Source of the DNA: an uncultured Thermoanaerobaculum sp.
GTDB taxonomy: Bacteria; Acidobacteriota; Thermoanaerobaculia; Thermoanaerobaculales; Thermoanaerobaculaceae
Direction: 5' to 3'
NCBI GenBank assembly: GCA_937934115.1
Contig: CALHAH010000028.1
Location: forward strand, 1-64,000
Length of the DNA stretch: 64,000 nucleotides
Positions 17,110 to 26,453 of the stretch are shown here, one piece after another; position 1 is the stretch's first letter; every line of letters begins with the position of its first letter. Below the pieces are notes generated by a model. It searched no databases and was not told the origin of the DNA. It worked only from the letters and a program-made list of their open reading frames with translations. The position numbers and the translations under genes are program-made.

Positions 17110-18479
17110 CGCCCCTTGCCCAGCTTGCCCGCAAGGTGTTTGCGGTTGGTCTGGAGGCCGTGCACCCGCGGACGCTCATGCGCAGGGTCACGTTTACCCC
17201 GCGGGGCTTGCACTTGGGCGAGCATACCCTGGAGCCTGCGGGAAGGCTTTCGGTTTTGGCGGTGGGGAAAGCAGGCGCCACTATGGCCGAGGCCTTTTTG
17301 ACGCACACTCTACGCCAACCGGACGACCTCTGGGTTTACGTGCCGCACCACGCACCGGTGCCGGCACTTTTGGCGTCGCAGGTAAGGTACGGAAGCCACC
17401 CCAGGCTCTCGCCTGAAAACACGGTCCACGCTCAGGAATTGGCCGCCGCCATTGCCGCTCTCACTCCCGAGGACGGGCTTTTGCTGTTGCTTTCTGGTGG
17501 CAGCTCGGCCCTGCTCTTGGCGCCGCTCCCCGGGTTGGAAATTGCCACCTTGGACGCTTTGCTTTGGCAGCTCATGAACGCTGGCGCCAGCATTGGTGAG
17601 CTCAACACCGTGCGCAAACACCTGGGGTTGCTCCTCGGTGGCCGCCTGGCCGCCCTCTGCCCTGCCCCGCTTTTGGCGTTAGTGCTCTCGGACGTGCCGG
17701 GAGACGACGTGGCCACCGTTGGTTCGGGACCCACGGTGCCTGACCCCACCACCTCCAGCCAGGCTCTTGCCATCCTTCGCCGCTTTGCCATGGAAAAGCA
17801 GTTTTCGGCAGTCCTGGAGAAACTGCAAAGCCCGGAAAGCGAAACCCCAAAACCCGGGGATGCGTCCCTGGAACGCAAAGCAACCGTACTTTTGGGGTCC
17901 AACCGGGAAGCCTTGGCAGCCATGGCTGCCACCTTAGCCGAGGAAGGGTTCCGGCCCCACATCCTCACCCACCGCTTGCGGGGAGAGGCCAAGGAAATGG
18001 GCAGGGTCCTTGCCAGCTTGCTCGTCAACGCCGCACCGGGGAGCGCGTTTGTGGCGGGCGGTGAAACCACCGTGCGGGTGCTGGGAAATGGGCAGGGTGG
18101 CCGCAACCTGGAGCTGGCGCTGGCTGCCGCTCTTGGGCTTGCCGGCCATCGTCACCGCTGCCTTTTGGCGGCGGGCACCGACGGTGTAGACGGCACGTCC
18201 CCAGCCGCCGGCGCTGTGGTGGACGGGGCCACGGTGGGACGGGGAGCCCGACGTGGCAAAGACGCAGAAAAGGCGCTGGCCGAAAACGATAGCTGGGGTT
18301 TTTTCGCCAATCTCCCCGAGGCCATCGTCACCGGGCCTACGGGTACCAACGTGGCAGACGTAGTCGTGGGTCTGGTAGCACCGCAAGCCCAGCGTCCCCT
18401 GGGCCTGCGCACTCCGGCGCGGGCACCGCAACCGCAACCACCCTGGAGCTTGAACACCGGTCAGGAGCCTGCCGCATGA
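17106..18479 (+). CDS. Glycerate 2-kinase (type II, DUF4147/MOFRL)
   Basis: 457 residues from GTG 17106. The N-terminal GCK domain contains GRLSVLAVGKAGATMAEAF (about 41-59, the conserved AVGKA motif), LLLLLSGGSSALL (about 120-132) and VLSDVPGDDVATVGSGPT (about 197-214). The C-terminal MOFRL domain has VAGGETTVRVLGNGQGGRNLE and a catalytic GTDGVDGTSPAAGA loop. It phosphorylates D-glycerate to 2-phosphoglycerate with ATP, linking glycerate or serine/glycolate breakdown to glycolysis. The start overlaps the Fe-trafficking gene and the end overlaps DUF3891 by four bases (ATGA), so three genes form one tight operon. Confidence 0.88.
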   Translation: MTPLAQLARKVFAVGLEAVHPRTLMRRVTFTPRGLHLGEHTLEPAGRLSVLAVGKAGATMAEAFLTHTLRQPDDLWVYVPHHAPVPALLASQVRYGSHPRLSPENTVHAQELAAAIAALTPEDGLLLLLSGGSSALLLAPLPGLEIATLDALLWQLMNAGASIGELNTVRKHLGLLLGGRLAALCPAPLLALVLSDVPGDDVATVGSGPTVPDPTTSSQALAILRRFAMEKQFSAVLEKLQSPESETPKPGDASLERKATVLLGSNREALAAMAATLAEEGFRPHILTHRLRGEAKEMGRVLASLLVNAAPGSAFVAGGETTVRVLGNGQGGRNLELALAAALGLAGHRHRCLLAAGTDGVDGTSPAAGAVVDGATVGRGARRGKDAEKALAENDSWGFFANLPEAIVTGPTGTNVADVVVGLVAPQAQRPLGLRTPARAPQPQPPWSLNTGQEPAA

Positions 18480-19228
18480 TCGTTTGGCCCACTGCTGATG
18501 GTTTTCTCCTCGTTACCCAGTCAACCCATGCCCTTTTGGCCTTCCAGCTGGCCGAGCATTGGGGGAACCGACGCACCCCCCGCCCCGCCCCTCGCGCCGA
18601 GGTCTTAGCTGCGGTGCTGCTACACGATGCAGGTTGGGACCACTGGGATCAACACCCTGGCTGGCACCCTGGGCAAGGACCCCTGGGTTTTGAAACCTGG
18701 CCTTTGGGGCAGGAGAGGGAACGGCTTTGGCAGGAAACCCTCGCCCATGCTGCCCAACGGGGGCGCTACGTGGAGTACCTTGTCGGGCACCACGTGCTGC
18801 ACCTGGCGGAAACGTACTCCCCCCAGCGACACCAGGCTTTTTCCCTGCAACTACGCGAACACCTGCAGCGCCTTCGCGAACAGCTGCAAAAGGAGCCCAG
18901 GTTCCGGCAAATCTTCACCACCGATCAGGATCAGGTGAACCGCCACGTGCTGCGAGTGGTAGATGCCCTGGCTATCTTTCTCCTCCGGCCTCCGGCACCG
19001 TGGAAAATCCCAGAAGTGCCGTTTAAGGACGGCCCTGGTTTCCTCACGCTTGCACCCGCCGGCCCCAACCTCTGGCGTCTCCACCCCTGGCCGTTTGTGG
19101 GCTCCCGCCTCACGGTCCGTGTGGAAGCCCGTTTCTTGCCCACAGCCCACGTCCCCACCGAGGCTTGGCTTCAACTGCCCAGGGTGAGCTTAGGTTTCAC
19201 CCTCCTCAAGCTCGGGAAAGCGGAGTAA
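18476..19228 (+). CDS. DUF3891 family protein
   Basis: 250 residues from ATG 18476. The N-terminal half has the DUF3891 pattern: TQSTHALLAFQLAEHWGN (about 14-31), a HDAGWDHWDQHP motif (about 50-61) and YLVGHHVLHLAE (about 100-111). The spaced His and Asp resemble an HD-like metal-binding helical fold, but the family is uncharacterised. The C-terminal 70 residues are Pro-rich and probably beta-structured. It is the last of three overlapping genes after glycerate kinase, so a link to that step is possible though untested. The stop is 129 bases before the BNR protein. Confidence 0.75.
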   Translation: MIVWPTADGFLLVTQSTHALLAFQLAEHWGNRRTPRPAPRAEVLAAVLLHDAGWDHWDQHPGWHPGQGPLGFETWPLGQERERLWQETLAHAAQRGRYVEYLVGHHVLHLAETYSPQRHQAFSLQLREHLQRLREQLQKEPRFRQIFTTDQDQVNRHVLRVVDALAIFLLRPPAPWKIPEVPFKDGPGFLTLAPAGPNLWRLHPWPFVGSRLTVRVEARFLPTAHVPTEAWLQLPRVSLGFTLLKLGKAE

Positions 19229-19357
19229 TTGCCACTGGCAGTCGTTCTAAAACCTCTGAAGCGTTCCCGGCCCCCACGCCGGATGGCCAACCAAATTTTC
19301 GAAACCGACGCCGGATTGGTGCGTAAGAAAAGGGGGGCTTTCCCCCAGGAGGACGGC

Positions 19358-22300
19358 ATGCGTTGGATTAAGGTGGCGTTGCTGGTGTTGGCAGCGGGGC
19401 TTGCCCAAGCTAGCGAAAAGGGGAAAACAGAAAAGGCCAAAGACCCCCTGTGGAACGAGGCGACCTTCAGGGGTTTGGAGTTTCGTGCTTTAGGACCGGC
19501 AGTAGCTTCAGGACGCATCTGCGACATTGCCGTGGACCCGCAAAACCCCAAACGCTACTTCCTGGCAATCTGCTCCGGTGGGGTGTGGAAAACCGAAAAC
19601 GGCGGCATTACGTTTAACCCGGTTTTTGACAAGGAGACGTCGTACTCCATTGGCTGCGTTGCGTTGGATCCCCAAAACCCCCACACCGTTTGGGTGGGTA
19701 CCGGCGAAAACAACAGCCAGCGCTCGGTGAGCTGGGGGGATGGGGTGTACGTTTCACGCGATGATGGGCAAAGCTGGCAGAAAGTGGGCCTGGAAAAGTC
19801 CGAGCATATCGGACGCATCCTCATTGACCCTCGGGATTCCAACGTGGTTTACGTGGCCGCCCAGGGGCCCCTATGGGCTTCCGGCGGCGACCGCGGGCTT
19901 TACAAGACCACCGATGGCGGCAAGACCTGGAACCGCATCTTGCACGTTTCAGAAAACACCGGCATTAACGAGGTGTGGATGGATCCCCGCAACCCCGATG
20001 TGCTTTACGCCACCTCGTACCAGCGGCGTCGCCACGTGTGGACCCTTATTAACGGCGGTCCTGAATCTACCATTTACAAGTCAGAAGATGCCGGGAAAAC
20101 CTGGCGTAAAATCGAAAAAGGCCTCCCCAAGGAAGACAAGGGGCGCATCGGCCTGTGCGTTTCGCCAGCTAACCCCGATGTCATTTACGCCATTGTGGAA
20201 GCGGCCAACAGCAAGTCCGGGGTGTTCCGTTCCACCAATCGCGGTGAATCTTGGGAAAAGCGCTCGGATTACCACACCTCCTCGGGTCAGTACTACAACG
20301 AGCTCACCTGCGATCCCAAAGACGTAAACACGGTGTACGCCATGGACACGTGGCTTCACGTGTCCTCCGACGGCGGTAAAACCTTCCGTCGAGTCGGGGA
20401 AAAAACCAAGCACGTGGACAACCACGCCATGTGGATTGATCCTACGGATACGGCTCATTGGCTCGTAGGTTGCGATGGGGGTCTTTACGAAACGTGGGAT
20501 CGGGGAGCCACCTGGCATTTCAAGCCCAACTTGCCGGTGACCCAGTTTTACCGGGTAACCGTGGATACCTCTAAGCCCTTTTACTTCATTTACGGTGGCA
20601 CCCAGGACAACAACACCCTAGGCGGGCCGTCCCGCACAACTTCGGCTTCCGGCATCGTGAACAGCGATTGGTTCGTCACCACTGGCGGCGATGGCTTCGT
20701 CACCCGGGTAGACCCGGAAGACCCAAACATCCTCTACAGCGAATCGCAATACGGCGGTCTTGTGCGGTACGACCGGCGAAGCGGGGAAGAGGTGGACATA
20801 CAGCCGCAAGAAAGCCCAGGGGATCCCCCCAACCGCTGGAACTGGGACTCCCCCCTCATCATTTCACCGCACAACCCGAAGCGGCTGTACTTTGCCTCGC
20901 AAAGGGTATACCGGTCCGACGACCGCGGTGACAGCTGGGTCCCCATTTCCGGAGACCTCACGCGGCAAATAGACCGCAACCAGCTGCCGGTCATGGACAA
21001 GGTGTGGCCGGCGGATGCCGTGGCCAAGAACGCTTCCACATCCTTTTACGGCAACATTGTGTCACTGGCGGAATCGCCCGTAAAAGAAGGGCTACTGTTT
21101 GTGGGCACCGACGATGGCCTCATTCAAATCACCGAAGACGGTGGGAAAACGTGGCAAAAGGTTGAAAAAGTTGGGCACGTCCCGGAGCGGACCTACGTTG
21201 CCGATCTGGAGCCCTCCCGCTTCGACGCCCACACCCTGTACGCTGCCTTTGACAACCACAAAATGGGGGACTTTACCCCGTACCTTTACCGTTCCCGTGA
21301 TTTGGGCAAGACCTGGGAAAACATTGGCAGCAATTTACCGGCAAACCACGTGGTCTACAGCATTGCCGAAGATCCCCAGGACCGCAATCTCATTTTTGCC
21401 GGCACCGAGTTTGGGATTTTCTTTTCCCCCGACGCCGGTGGGCGGTGGATTGAGCTTACCGGCGGCATTCCCACCATTGCCGTCCGCGACATTGCCATCC
21501 AAGAAAGGGAAAACGACCTGGTGCTCGCCACCTTTGGCCGCGGCTTTTACGTGCTGGACGACTACTCACCCCTACGCGGTTTGACTCGCGAGAAACTGGA
21601 AAAGCCAGCGCTTCTGTTTCCGGTCAAGCCGGCCTGGGCTTTCATCGAGCGCACCCCTCTTGGCAGCCGCGGCAAAGGTTCGCAGGGCGACAGCTTCTTT
21701 ACCGCTCCCAACCCACCCTTTGGCGCCACCTTTACCTACTACCTGAAGGAAGAACTCCTCACCCTTAAGGAGCAACGCCACAAAGCCGAAGCAGAAGCGG
21801 AAAAGCAAGGTAAAACCGTGCCCTATCCCACTCCGGAACAGCTGCGCGCCGAAGCCGAGGAAGAGCCGCCCGTGGTCATCCTCACCATCAGCGACCTGGA
21901 TGGCAACATCATCCGTCGGCTGGAGGGGAGCAAGGAAAAGGGTTTCCACCGCATCACCTGGGATTTGCGATTCCCCCCAGCTCACCCTATTGGCGGTGAA
22001 AAACCTCAAGACGAGCCCGCCCCTTGGGAGTCCCGGGAGCTGGGCCCCCTGGTGGCGCCAGGGACCTACCAGGCGCACCTCTCCCAGCGGGTGCGGGGCG
22101 TGGAAACGTCCCTTGCCGGGCCGGTGAGTTTTGACGTCGTTCCCCTGGGTCAAGCCACGCTGGAAGCCAAAGACAAGCAGGGCGAGCTTGCCTTCCAACG
22201 CCAGGTCCAGCGCCTCCAGCGCGCTGTCTTGGCGGCGGCGGAGGTCACCCGAGACACCCGCGAGCGCATCAAGCGCCTGAAGGTGGCCATCGAGCGCACA

Positions 22301-22648
22301 CCGGCTTTGAAACCAGAGTGGAACCAGCATCTGCGGGACCTGGAGGCCCGGCTTGCCCAACTGGAAATGGACCTCTTTGGTGATCGCGAAATGGCCCGCC
22401 GCAACGAACCTACTCTGCCGGGTATTCGCGACCGCGTGGTTCGTATCGTCTCCAGTCTCTACACCGCCACCGCCCCGGCCACCGGCACCCAAAGGCAACA
22501 ATACGCTTTGGCTTCTGATCTCTTCGCAACGTTTTTGGCAAACCTGCGGCACCTGGTCACGGTTGATCTTCCCGCCTTGGAAGTGGAGTTGGAAAAGGCC
22601 GGCGCTCCCCACACCCCCGGTCGCTTCCCCCAGTGGGAAAAGGAGTAA
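19358..22648 (+). CDS. Secreted sortilin/BNR-repeat protein (VPS10-like)
   Basis: 1,096 residues from ATG 19358, preceded by a strong AGGAGG at 19347-19352. A signal peptide spans residues 1-18 (LAQAS). About 700 residues of beta-propeller follow, with repeated Asp-box motifs such as TTDGGKTW, SEDAGKTW, SSDGGKTF and SRDLGKTW. The C-terminal 350 residues include a charged helical segment (EQRHKAEAEAEKQGK), a beta domain with LEGSKEKGFHRITWDLR (a FlgD-Ig-like ending) and a coiled helix. These proteins are common in Acidobacteria and Bacteroidetes and are annotated as glycosyl hydrolase or VPS10-domain proteins; true enzymatic activity is unproven. Likely role: binding or degrading extracellular polymers. 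Confidence 0.85.
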   Translation: MRWIKVALLVLAAGLAQASEKGKTEKAKDPLWNEATFRGLEFRALGPAVASGRICDIAVDPQNPKRYFLAICSGGVWKTENGGITFNPVFDKETSYSIGCVALDPQNPHTVWVGTGENNSQRSVSWGDGVYVSRDDGQSWQKVGLEKSEHIGRILIDPRDSNVVYVAAQGPLWASGGDRGLYKTTDGGKTWNRILHVSENTGINEVWMDPRNPDVLYATSYQRRRHVWTLINGGPESTIYKSEDAGKTWRKIEKGLPKEDKGRIGLCVSPANPDVIYAIVEAANSKSGVFRSTNRGESWEKRSDYHTSSGQYYNELTCDPKDVNTVYAMDTWLHVSSDGGKTFRRVGEKTKHVDNHAMWIDPTDTAHWLVGCDGGLYETWDRGATWHFKPNLPVTQFYRVTVDTSKPFYFIYGGTQDNNTLGGPSRTTSASGIVNSDWFVTTGGDGFVTRVDPEDPNILYSESQYGGLVRYDRRSGEEVDIQPQESPGDPPNRWNWDSPLIISPHNPKRLYFASQRVYRSDDRGDSWVPISGDLTRQIDRNQLPVMDKVWPADAVAKNASTSFYGNIVSLAESPVKEGLLFVGTDDGLIQITEDGGKTWQKVEKVGHVPERTYVADLEPSRFDAHTLYAAFDNHKMGDFTPYLYRSRDLGKTWENIGSNLPANHVVYSIAEDPQDRNLIFAGTEFGIFFSPDAGGRWIELTGGIPTIAVRDIAIQERENDLVLATFGRGFYVLDDYSPLRGLTREKLEKPALLFPVKPAWAFIERTPLGSRGKGSQGDSFFTAPNPPFGATFTYYLKEELLTLKEQRHKAEAEAEKQGKTVPYPTPEQLRAEAEEEPPVVILTISDLDGNIIRRLEGSKEKGFHRITWDLRFPPAHPIGGEKPQDEPAPWESRELGPLVAPGTYQAHLSQRVRGVETSLAGPVSFDVVPLGQATLEAKDKQGELAFQRQVQRLQRAVLAAAEVTRDTRERIKRLKVAIERTPALKPEWNQHLRDLEARLAQLEMDLFGDREMARRNEPTLPGIRDRVVRIVSSLYTATAPATGTQRQQYALASDLFATFLANLRHLVTVDLPALEVELEKAGAPHTPGRFPQWEKE

Positions 22649-22749
22649 CGGTCCCCGGTGCTAAAAGTGCTTTTCCAGAAAAGCTGGGTCACAACGCTTA
22701 AGGACGAGTTGTGCACCGGAGAAAAATGTGGAGAGGTTGCGCTGTGTCA

Positions 22750-23028
22750 TCAACGGTCCAGCTCGTACACACTGGTTTCTGGGTTAGGAGCAAGAGCCGT
22801 TCCCGGACCTGGACCACCGCTTTTGCCGAATGCCTGCCACCGGCTCACAGGTGACCTTTCGGGCAGCGTTTGCATGTTCCCGACGGTTGCACGGGCACAG
22901 CGCCACGGGCTGGCAACAGGATCGGGCAGAAAGCAGAACGACACAGGCACTGCAAGCGTGTAGGCCAGCAGGAGCGCCGCGCCCTTAAGGCGACGAACTT
23001 GAGCAGGGGAGCTCTTGGCGCTTACCAT
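22750..23028 (-). CDS. Doubtful small secreted or membrane protein
   Basis: A 92-residue frame starting at ATG 23028, ten bases after the stop of the VIT-like fragment. It begins with a basic end and a hydrophobic segment (GAALLLAYTLAVPVSFCFL) that could be a signal peptide, followed by a Pro/Gly-rich tail with no recognisable motif. No Shine-Dalgarno is apparent. It may be a remnant of the same decayed gene as the fragment upstream, or chance. Confidence 0.2.
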   Translation of the reverse strand: MVSAKSSPAQVRRLKGAALLLAYTLAVPVSFCFLPDPVASPWRCARATVGNMQTLPERSPVSRWQAFGKSGGPGPGTALAPNPETSVYELDR

Positions 23029-23037
23029 TTCGGTAGG

Positions 23038-23187
23038 TCAACTTCGCCCTCCAAGGAACATGTGGCGCTCCTGGACTTGGGAAGGGATCTTCCGGCCGTC
23101 GGTTGCCACCTTGAGACGAGAGAGGGCTGCGCCTTCCGGCAGGGCAAACACGTAAACACCCGCCAACGGTCCCTCGTTCGCCTTCAT
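23038..23187 (-). pseudogene. VIT-domain-like gene fragment
   Basis: From an ATG at 23187, 49 codons encode VYVFALPEGAALSRLKVATDG and then RKIPSQVQERHMF. The pattern resembles the start of vault/inter-alpha-trypsin (VIT) domains, in which a YxFPLPxxAAVxxFxxxxxG stretch precedes a short strand and an E(R/K) pair. It then runs into a stop without the rest of the domain or the von Willebrand A domain that normally follows. It is best seen as a degraded gene piece; the match is by eye only. Confidence 0.3.
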
Positions 23188-24003
23188 CCTTTCTTAAATG
23201 AAATTAATTGTTCTGGCGCCAGCTACCTTTTTTTGCCAACACATTGAGAGGTATGCGCCAAGGTAGCAGCCATGGCCTTGCGGGACCGCTTTTGACAATC
23301 TTTTGGCATCCCCTAGGCGCAAAGGCCTTAAAAGCTTGCGCAACCGGTACCAGTGCCAACCGCGTCAAGATGGTCACCGGGTGCAATAGAGATTACAAAC
23401 GCCTCGCGCACCGGCAACGTGGGCGGGCCGGGTCGTTTAGGGGAGCTTCACCTCCGCGGCGAGAGCATAGAAACGGACGATGGGTACTACCGCGAAAAGG
23501 CCATCGCCTTCCCGTAAGGGGTGAAGCGCATTTGGTGGCTAATTCTCTTGGTTACGACCTAAAAATCACAAGTAAACCAGCGGCAGTTGTGTCGCAGCGG
23601 ACTCTCCATGACAAGGGGTACGGTGCGTTTGCGACGCAAGGGATTTTTGGCGCCGGGCCCCAACTCTCTTGCGGCGCGCTCACCGGCAGGCCCTGCGCCA
23701 GCCACAGAGCCCATACCCCAGGGTAGGGTTTCTCCGGGCGGGTTTGCGGCCACTGGAGCCCGGTTACTCCTCGAGGAACGTTTGCAACCAAAGCCGCCTT
23801 GAACCACACCTGGGGATGAGATTTTTCACCAACAAAGGGGCCCTGGCAGGTTACGAAAAAGCTTTTGCCGTTGCATGTGGTGTCCGGATCAACACTTTAT
23901 TTCCTTTACGTGCTGCGATCCCCGAGAGCAGGTAAAGTTCGCACCCCAGGCCTTGACAGGGGTAGCCGGCTTGCGCAAAAAGGTATCGTGAAGGGAGTGG
24001 AAC

Positions 24004-25284
24004 ATGGAAGTCCGGGTATGGCTTGCTGTGGTGCTGTTGGGGGTTGCGGGCTGTGCCACCAACCCCGTCACGGGCAAGGCAGAGCTGGACCTTTTGGGGG
24101 AGGAGCAGGAGTTGGCCTTGGGAGCCCAACTTTACCAGCCCTTCATTCAGGATTCGCTAGGCCCCATTGAGGACGAGCCTGTGGCCAAGTTAGTGGAAAA
24201 GGTGGGTAGGCAGGTAGCGGGGGTGAGCCACCGTCCCCGGCTCCCTTACCAGTTCACAGCGGTCAATGACCCGGCGGTGAACGCCTTTGCCTTGCCCGGG
24301 GGAAAGATTTGCATCACCCGGGGGCTTTTGGTACGGTTGGAGTCGGAAGACGGTCTGGCCGCGGTGCTGGGGCACGAGGTGGGGCACGTCACGGCGAGAC
24401 ACGCCGTGGCCGCCTACAACCGCCAGGTGCTGGCGACGCTTTTTTTAACCACATCCGCTGCGGTGTTGGAAGCCAAAGAGGTTAAAGGTCGGGAGCTCAT
24501 TTGGGTGGGAGGACTCATCGGTACACAAATGCTCTTGGCCCATTACTCACGAGACCAGGAGCGGCAAAGCGACACCTTGGGCCTCCAATACGCGGTGGCA
24601 GCAGGTTTTTCTCCCCGTGGTATGGTGGAAACGCAACGGATCCTGCTGGCTTTGGGAAAGGAAAAACCGACTTTCGTGGAACGCCTCTTTGCCAGCCACC
24701 CACACTCGGCGGAGCGCCTGGCCACTGCCGAGCTTTTGCTGGCCCAGCTCCCACCCGAGGTACAAGAACGACCGCTACGGAAAGAAGGATTGCTGCAGGC
24801 TACCGCCAGCTTGCGGCAGGTGCAGCCGGCGTGGGACGAAGCCCAAGAGGGGCGAGTGCTCCTTAAGCAAAACCGAAAAGGCCAGGCCCTAGCTCATTTG
24901 GCCAAAGCACGGGACCTGGCACCAAAAGAAGGCGTCATTCGAACCTTGCTGGCTTTGGCCCTGTGGGAAAACAAAAAGGAAAATGAAGCACGGGAGGAAG
25001 CCTTTGCCGGTGCCAAGCTAGCCCCCAGGGTTTTCCTTTCTCGGTTGATCGCTGGCATGATGAGCGTGGCAACCGACGCCGCTGCCAGTCTCGGGGAGCT
25101 GGCCGCCGCTGAGGAGATCCTCCCAGGAACCGCGCCGGTCCCGTTTTTCCAGGGACAAGCCTTCGAGCACTTAGGGCAAAGACAACGAGCCGTGGAAGCC
25201 TACCGAGAGGTGTTGCGCCGGGATCCGAAAGGGGAGCTGGGAAAGGCGGCAGCATCTCGGCTGCAAGCCCTGGGCTCGCGGTGA
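24004..25284 (+). CDS. M48 metalloprotease lipoprotein with C-terminal TPRs (BepA-like)
   Basis: 426 residues from ATG 24004. The signal peptide ends in lipobox VAGC (Cys16), followed by ATNPVTGK, the standard start of this family. The M48 catalytic motif is HEVGH (124-128) with the third zinc ligand Glu186 in DQERQSDTLGL. The residues after about 270 form TPR-like helical pairs. This layout matches periplasmic BepA/YfgC-type proteases that degrade or chaperone misfolded outer-membrane proteins and LptD. As a lipoprotein it would be anchored in a membrane facing the periplasm. It stands alone; the opposite-strand gene at 25360 is convergent. Confidence 0.9.
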   Translation: MEVRVWLAVVLLGVAGCATNPVTGKAELDLLGEEQELALGAQLYQPFIQDSLGPIEDEPVAKLVEKVGRQVAGVSHRPRLPYQFTAVNDPAVNAFALPGGKICITRGLLVRLESEDGLAAVLGHEVGHVTARHAVAAYNRQVLATLFLTTSAAVLEAKEVKGRELIWVGGLIGTQMLLAHYSRDQERQSDTLGLQYAVAAGFSPRGMVETQRILLALGKEKPTFVERLFASHPHSAERLATAELLLAQLPPEVQERPLRKEGLLQATASLRQVQPAWDEAQEGRVLLKQNRKGQALAHLAKARDLAPKEGVIRTLLALALWENKKENEAREEAFAGAKLAPRVFLSRLIAGMMSVATDAAASLGELAAAEEILPGTAPVPFFQGQAFEHLGQRQRAVEAYREVLRRDPKGELGKAAASRLQALGSR

Positions 25285-25359
25285 GTGGGAGGACGCGGCA
25301 AAAGGGATAGCTGCGCACGCCGATGTGCATGGCTTGGGGTAAAAGAGGTCTTTGCGTCC

Positions 25360-26004
25360 TCAACTTTTACAGGCCATAAAGGCAAGAAAAGCCCGGCCAA
25401 AGTTTTGGCAAAAGCTCCTCGCGGCTCCATCAAGAGGGTCCCACCAACCTGAGGGGAAGGCGGAAAGGAAAGCCACCTGGCCTGTGCTAACCACATGGAC
25501 GCACGCCACGGGCACGGCAGCCCTGAGCTCAGCCACGCGCCGGGCAAGGTAAGCCTCCCGCCAAACCCGGGGAAGGTATTGCAAGATCACAAGGCCAAGA
25601 CCCAGGGCAAAAAGCTGCGCCGCCTCGCAGAAGTACACGTACCGGGAAGAACCTCGGGTGCCGTGGGGGCAAGACGGGACTTCAAGGCAATGATCTGGAT
25701 CGAGAAAGAGAACCTGCGCCGTTGGGGATTTACAACATTGGGCCGCAAACCGCGCGTGATGCGACCGTGCGTCGTCGGGCACAGGGTCGAGGAAGTACTG
25801 GGTGCGGGGGAGCAAGCCCGCGTTTTCCAACTCCTGAAGGCCTGCTCCCGCCGCCACCAGTTTCTGTAACGCAACGAAAAGCTCCCGATCGCAGGGTGCA
25901 AACCGGCGTGCCTGGTCCAGGTACCGGTGCCGGCGGGCGTAAGCAGCTTCGGGGGAAGGCCGCAACATCCACGCTACCGGAAAAAGCCACGGCGCTTGCT
26001 CCAA
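25360..26004 (-). CDS. Conserved hypothetical protein (LDPD motif)
   Basis: 214 residues if TTG 26004 is the start, or 202 from ATG 25968. It is a soluble protein. Conserved-looking blocks are NAGLLPRTQYFLDPVPDD, VLFLDPDHCLEVPS and GSSRYVYFCEAAQLF, then an ILQYLPR segment. The block FDPDNGLEV-x-G-x-KGSSKY-x-Y followed by IYQHFPR is familiar from an uncharacterised bacterial family seen near defence or phage genes, but I cannot name it or give an activity. It lies downstream of tRNA-Asn on the same strand, with 194 bases between, and is convergent with the M48 protease. Confidence 0.55.
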   Translation of the reverse strand: MEQAPWLFPVAWMLRPSPEAAYARRHRYLDQARRFAPCDRELFVALQKLVAAGAGLQELENAGLLPRTQYFLDPVPDDARSHHARFAAQCCKSPTAQVLFLDPDHCLEVPSCPHGTRGSSRYVYFCEAAQLFALGLGLVILQYLPRVWREAYLARRVAELRAAVPVACVHVVSTGQVAFLSAFPSGWWDPLDGAARSFCQNFGRAFLAFMACKS

Positions 26005-26198
26005 GGCCTTCTATAAGAAGCCGAAGGTTACAAAGTCGTGAAGGTCGCCAAAGAACTGCTCTTGCACGGCGGAACGTCTGTACACGACAGCTTCCCTCAA
26101 CGCGCACCTCAAATAAGGGACGCGCCAACCGGCTCGGGGAACACGGCGCCAAGCTTCCCAAGTTTGCGTTGCGAGAAGAAAGGCGTCAATGGAAACAA

Positions 26199-26273
26199 TG
26201 GCTCCGCAGGAGGGACTCGAACCCCCAACCCTCCGGTTAACAGCCGGACGCTCTACCGTTGAGCTACTGCGGA
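26199..26273 (-). tRNA. tRNA-Asn (GTT)
   Basis: Read on the minus strand: acceptor TCCGCAG pairs with CTGCGGA, D-arm AGCTCAACGGTAGAGC, anticodon loop CTGTTAA giving GTT, T-arm GGGGGTTCGAGTCCCTC, discriminator G and an encoded CCA end (26199-26201). All stems are complete. Confidence 0.97.
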
Positions 26274-26276
26274 CCA

Positions 26277-26292
26277 GCTCCCTTTCGGGAGC
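26277..26292. other. Hairpin between tRNA-Asn and its promoter
   Basis: A perfect 6-bp inverted repeat (GCTCCC / GGGAGC) with a 4-base loop lies four bases 5' of the tRNA on the minus strand. It falls inside the short leader expected from the promoter at 26298-26327. It could shape processing of the pre-tRNA leader or simply be chance. Confidence 0.4.
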
Positions 26293-26297
26293 ATGGT

Positions 26298-26327
26298 TTT
26301 GTAGCGCAAAAGCCTGGCTGTTGTCAA
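26298..26327 (-). promoter_or_regulatory. Sigma-70 promoter of tRNA-Asn
   Basis: On the minus strand TTGACA (26322-26327) is followed after 18 bases by TACAAA (26298-26303), four of six bases matching the -10 consensus. The start of transcription would be about 26291, about 18 bases before the tRNA. Confidence 0.65.
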
Positions 26328-26453
26328 GGTTGCCACGGCCGCTTCCCGCCTGCAAGAACGTCGCCACGACAGTACTGAGGCGCGCAGTTCTTGCGGTAGC
26401 GCAAAGACGAGAGTACGCCCGGCGATTACTATGGTTTTGAGGGAGAACACGGC

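Larger units (their letters stand above)
22649..24003 (+). other. Gene-poor interval with weak remnants
   Basis: 1,355 bases between the BNR protein and the M48 protease. No open frame here has a convincing ribosome site plus a recognisable protein. On the minus strand a 49-residue fragment (23038-23187) looks like part of a VIT-type domain, and a 92-residue frame (22750-23028) starts with a membrane segment. On the plus strand near 23390-23520 a short frame reads LHLRGESIETDDGYYREKA and stops. A TTGACA at 23953 has no good -10 partner. Confidence 0.5.

Noticed and set aside
23953-23981. A promoter for the M48 protease
   Set aside because: TTGACA is present but no -10-like hexamer stands at 16-18 bases.
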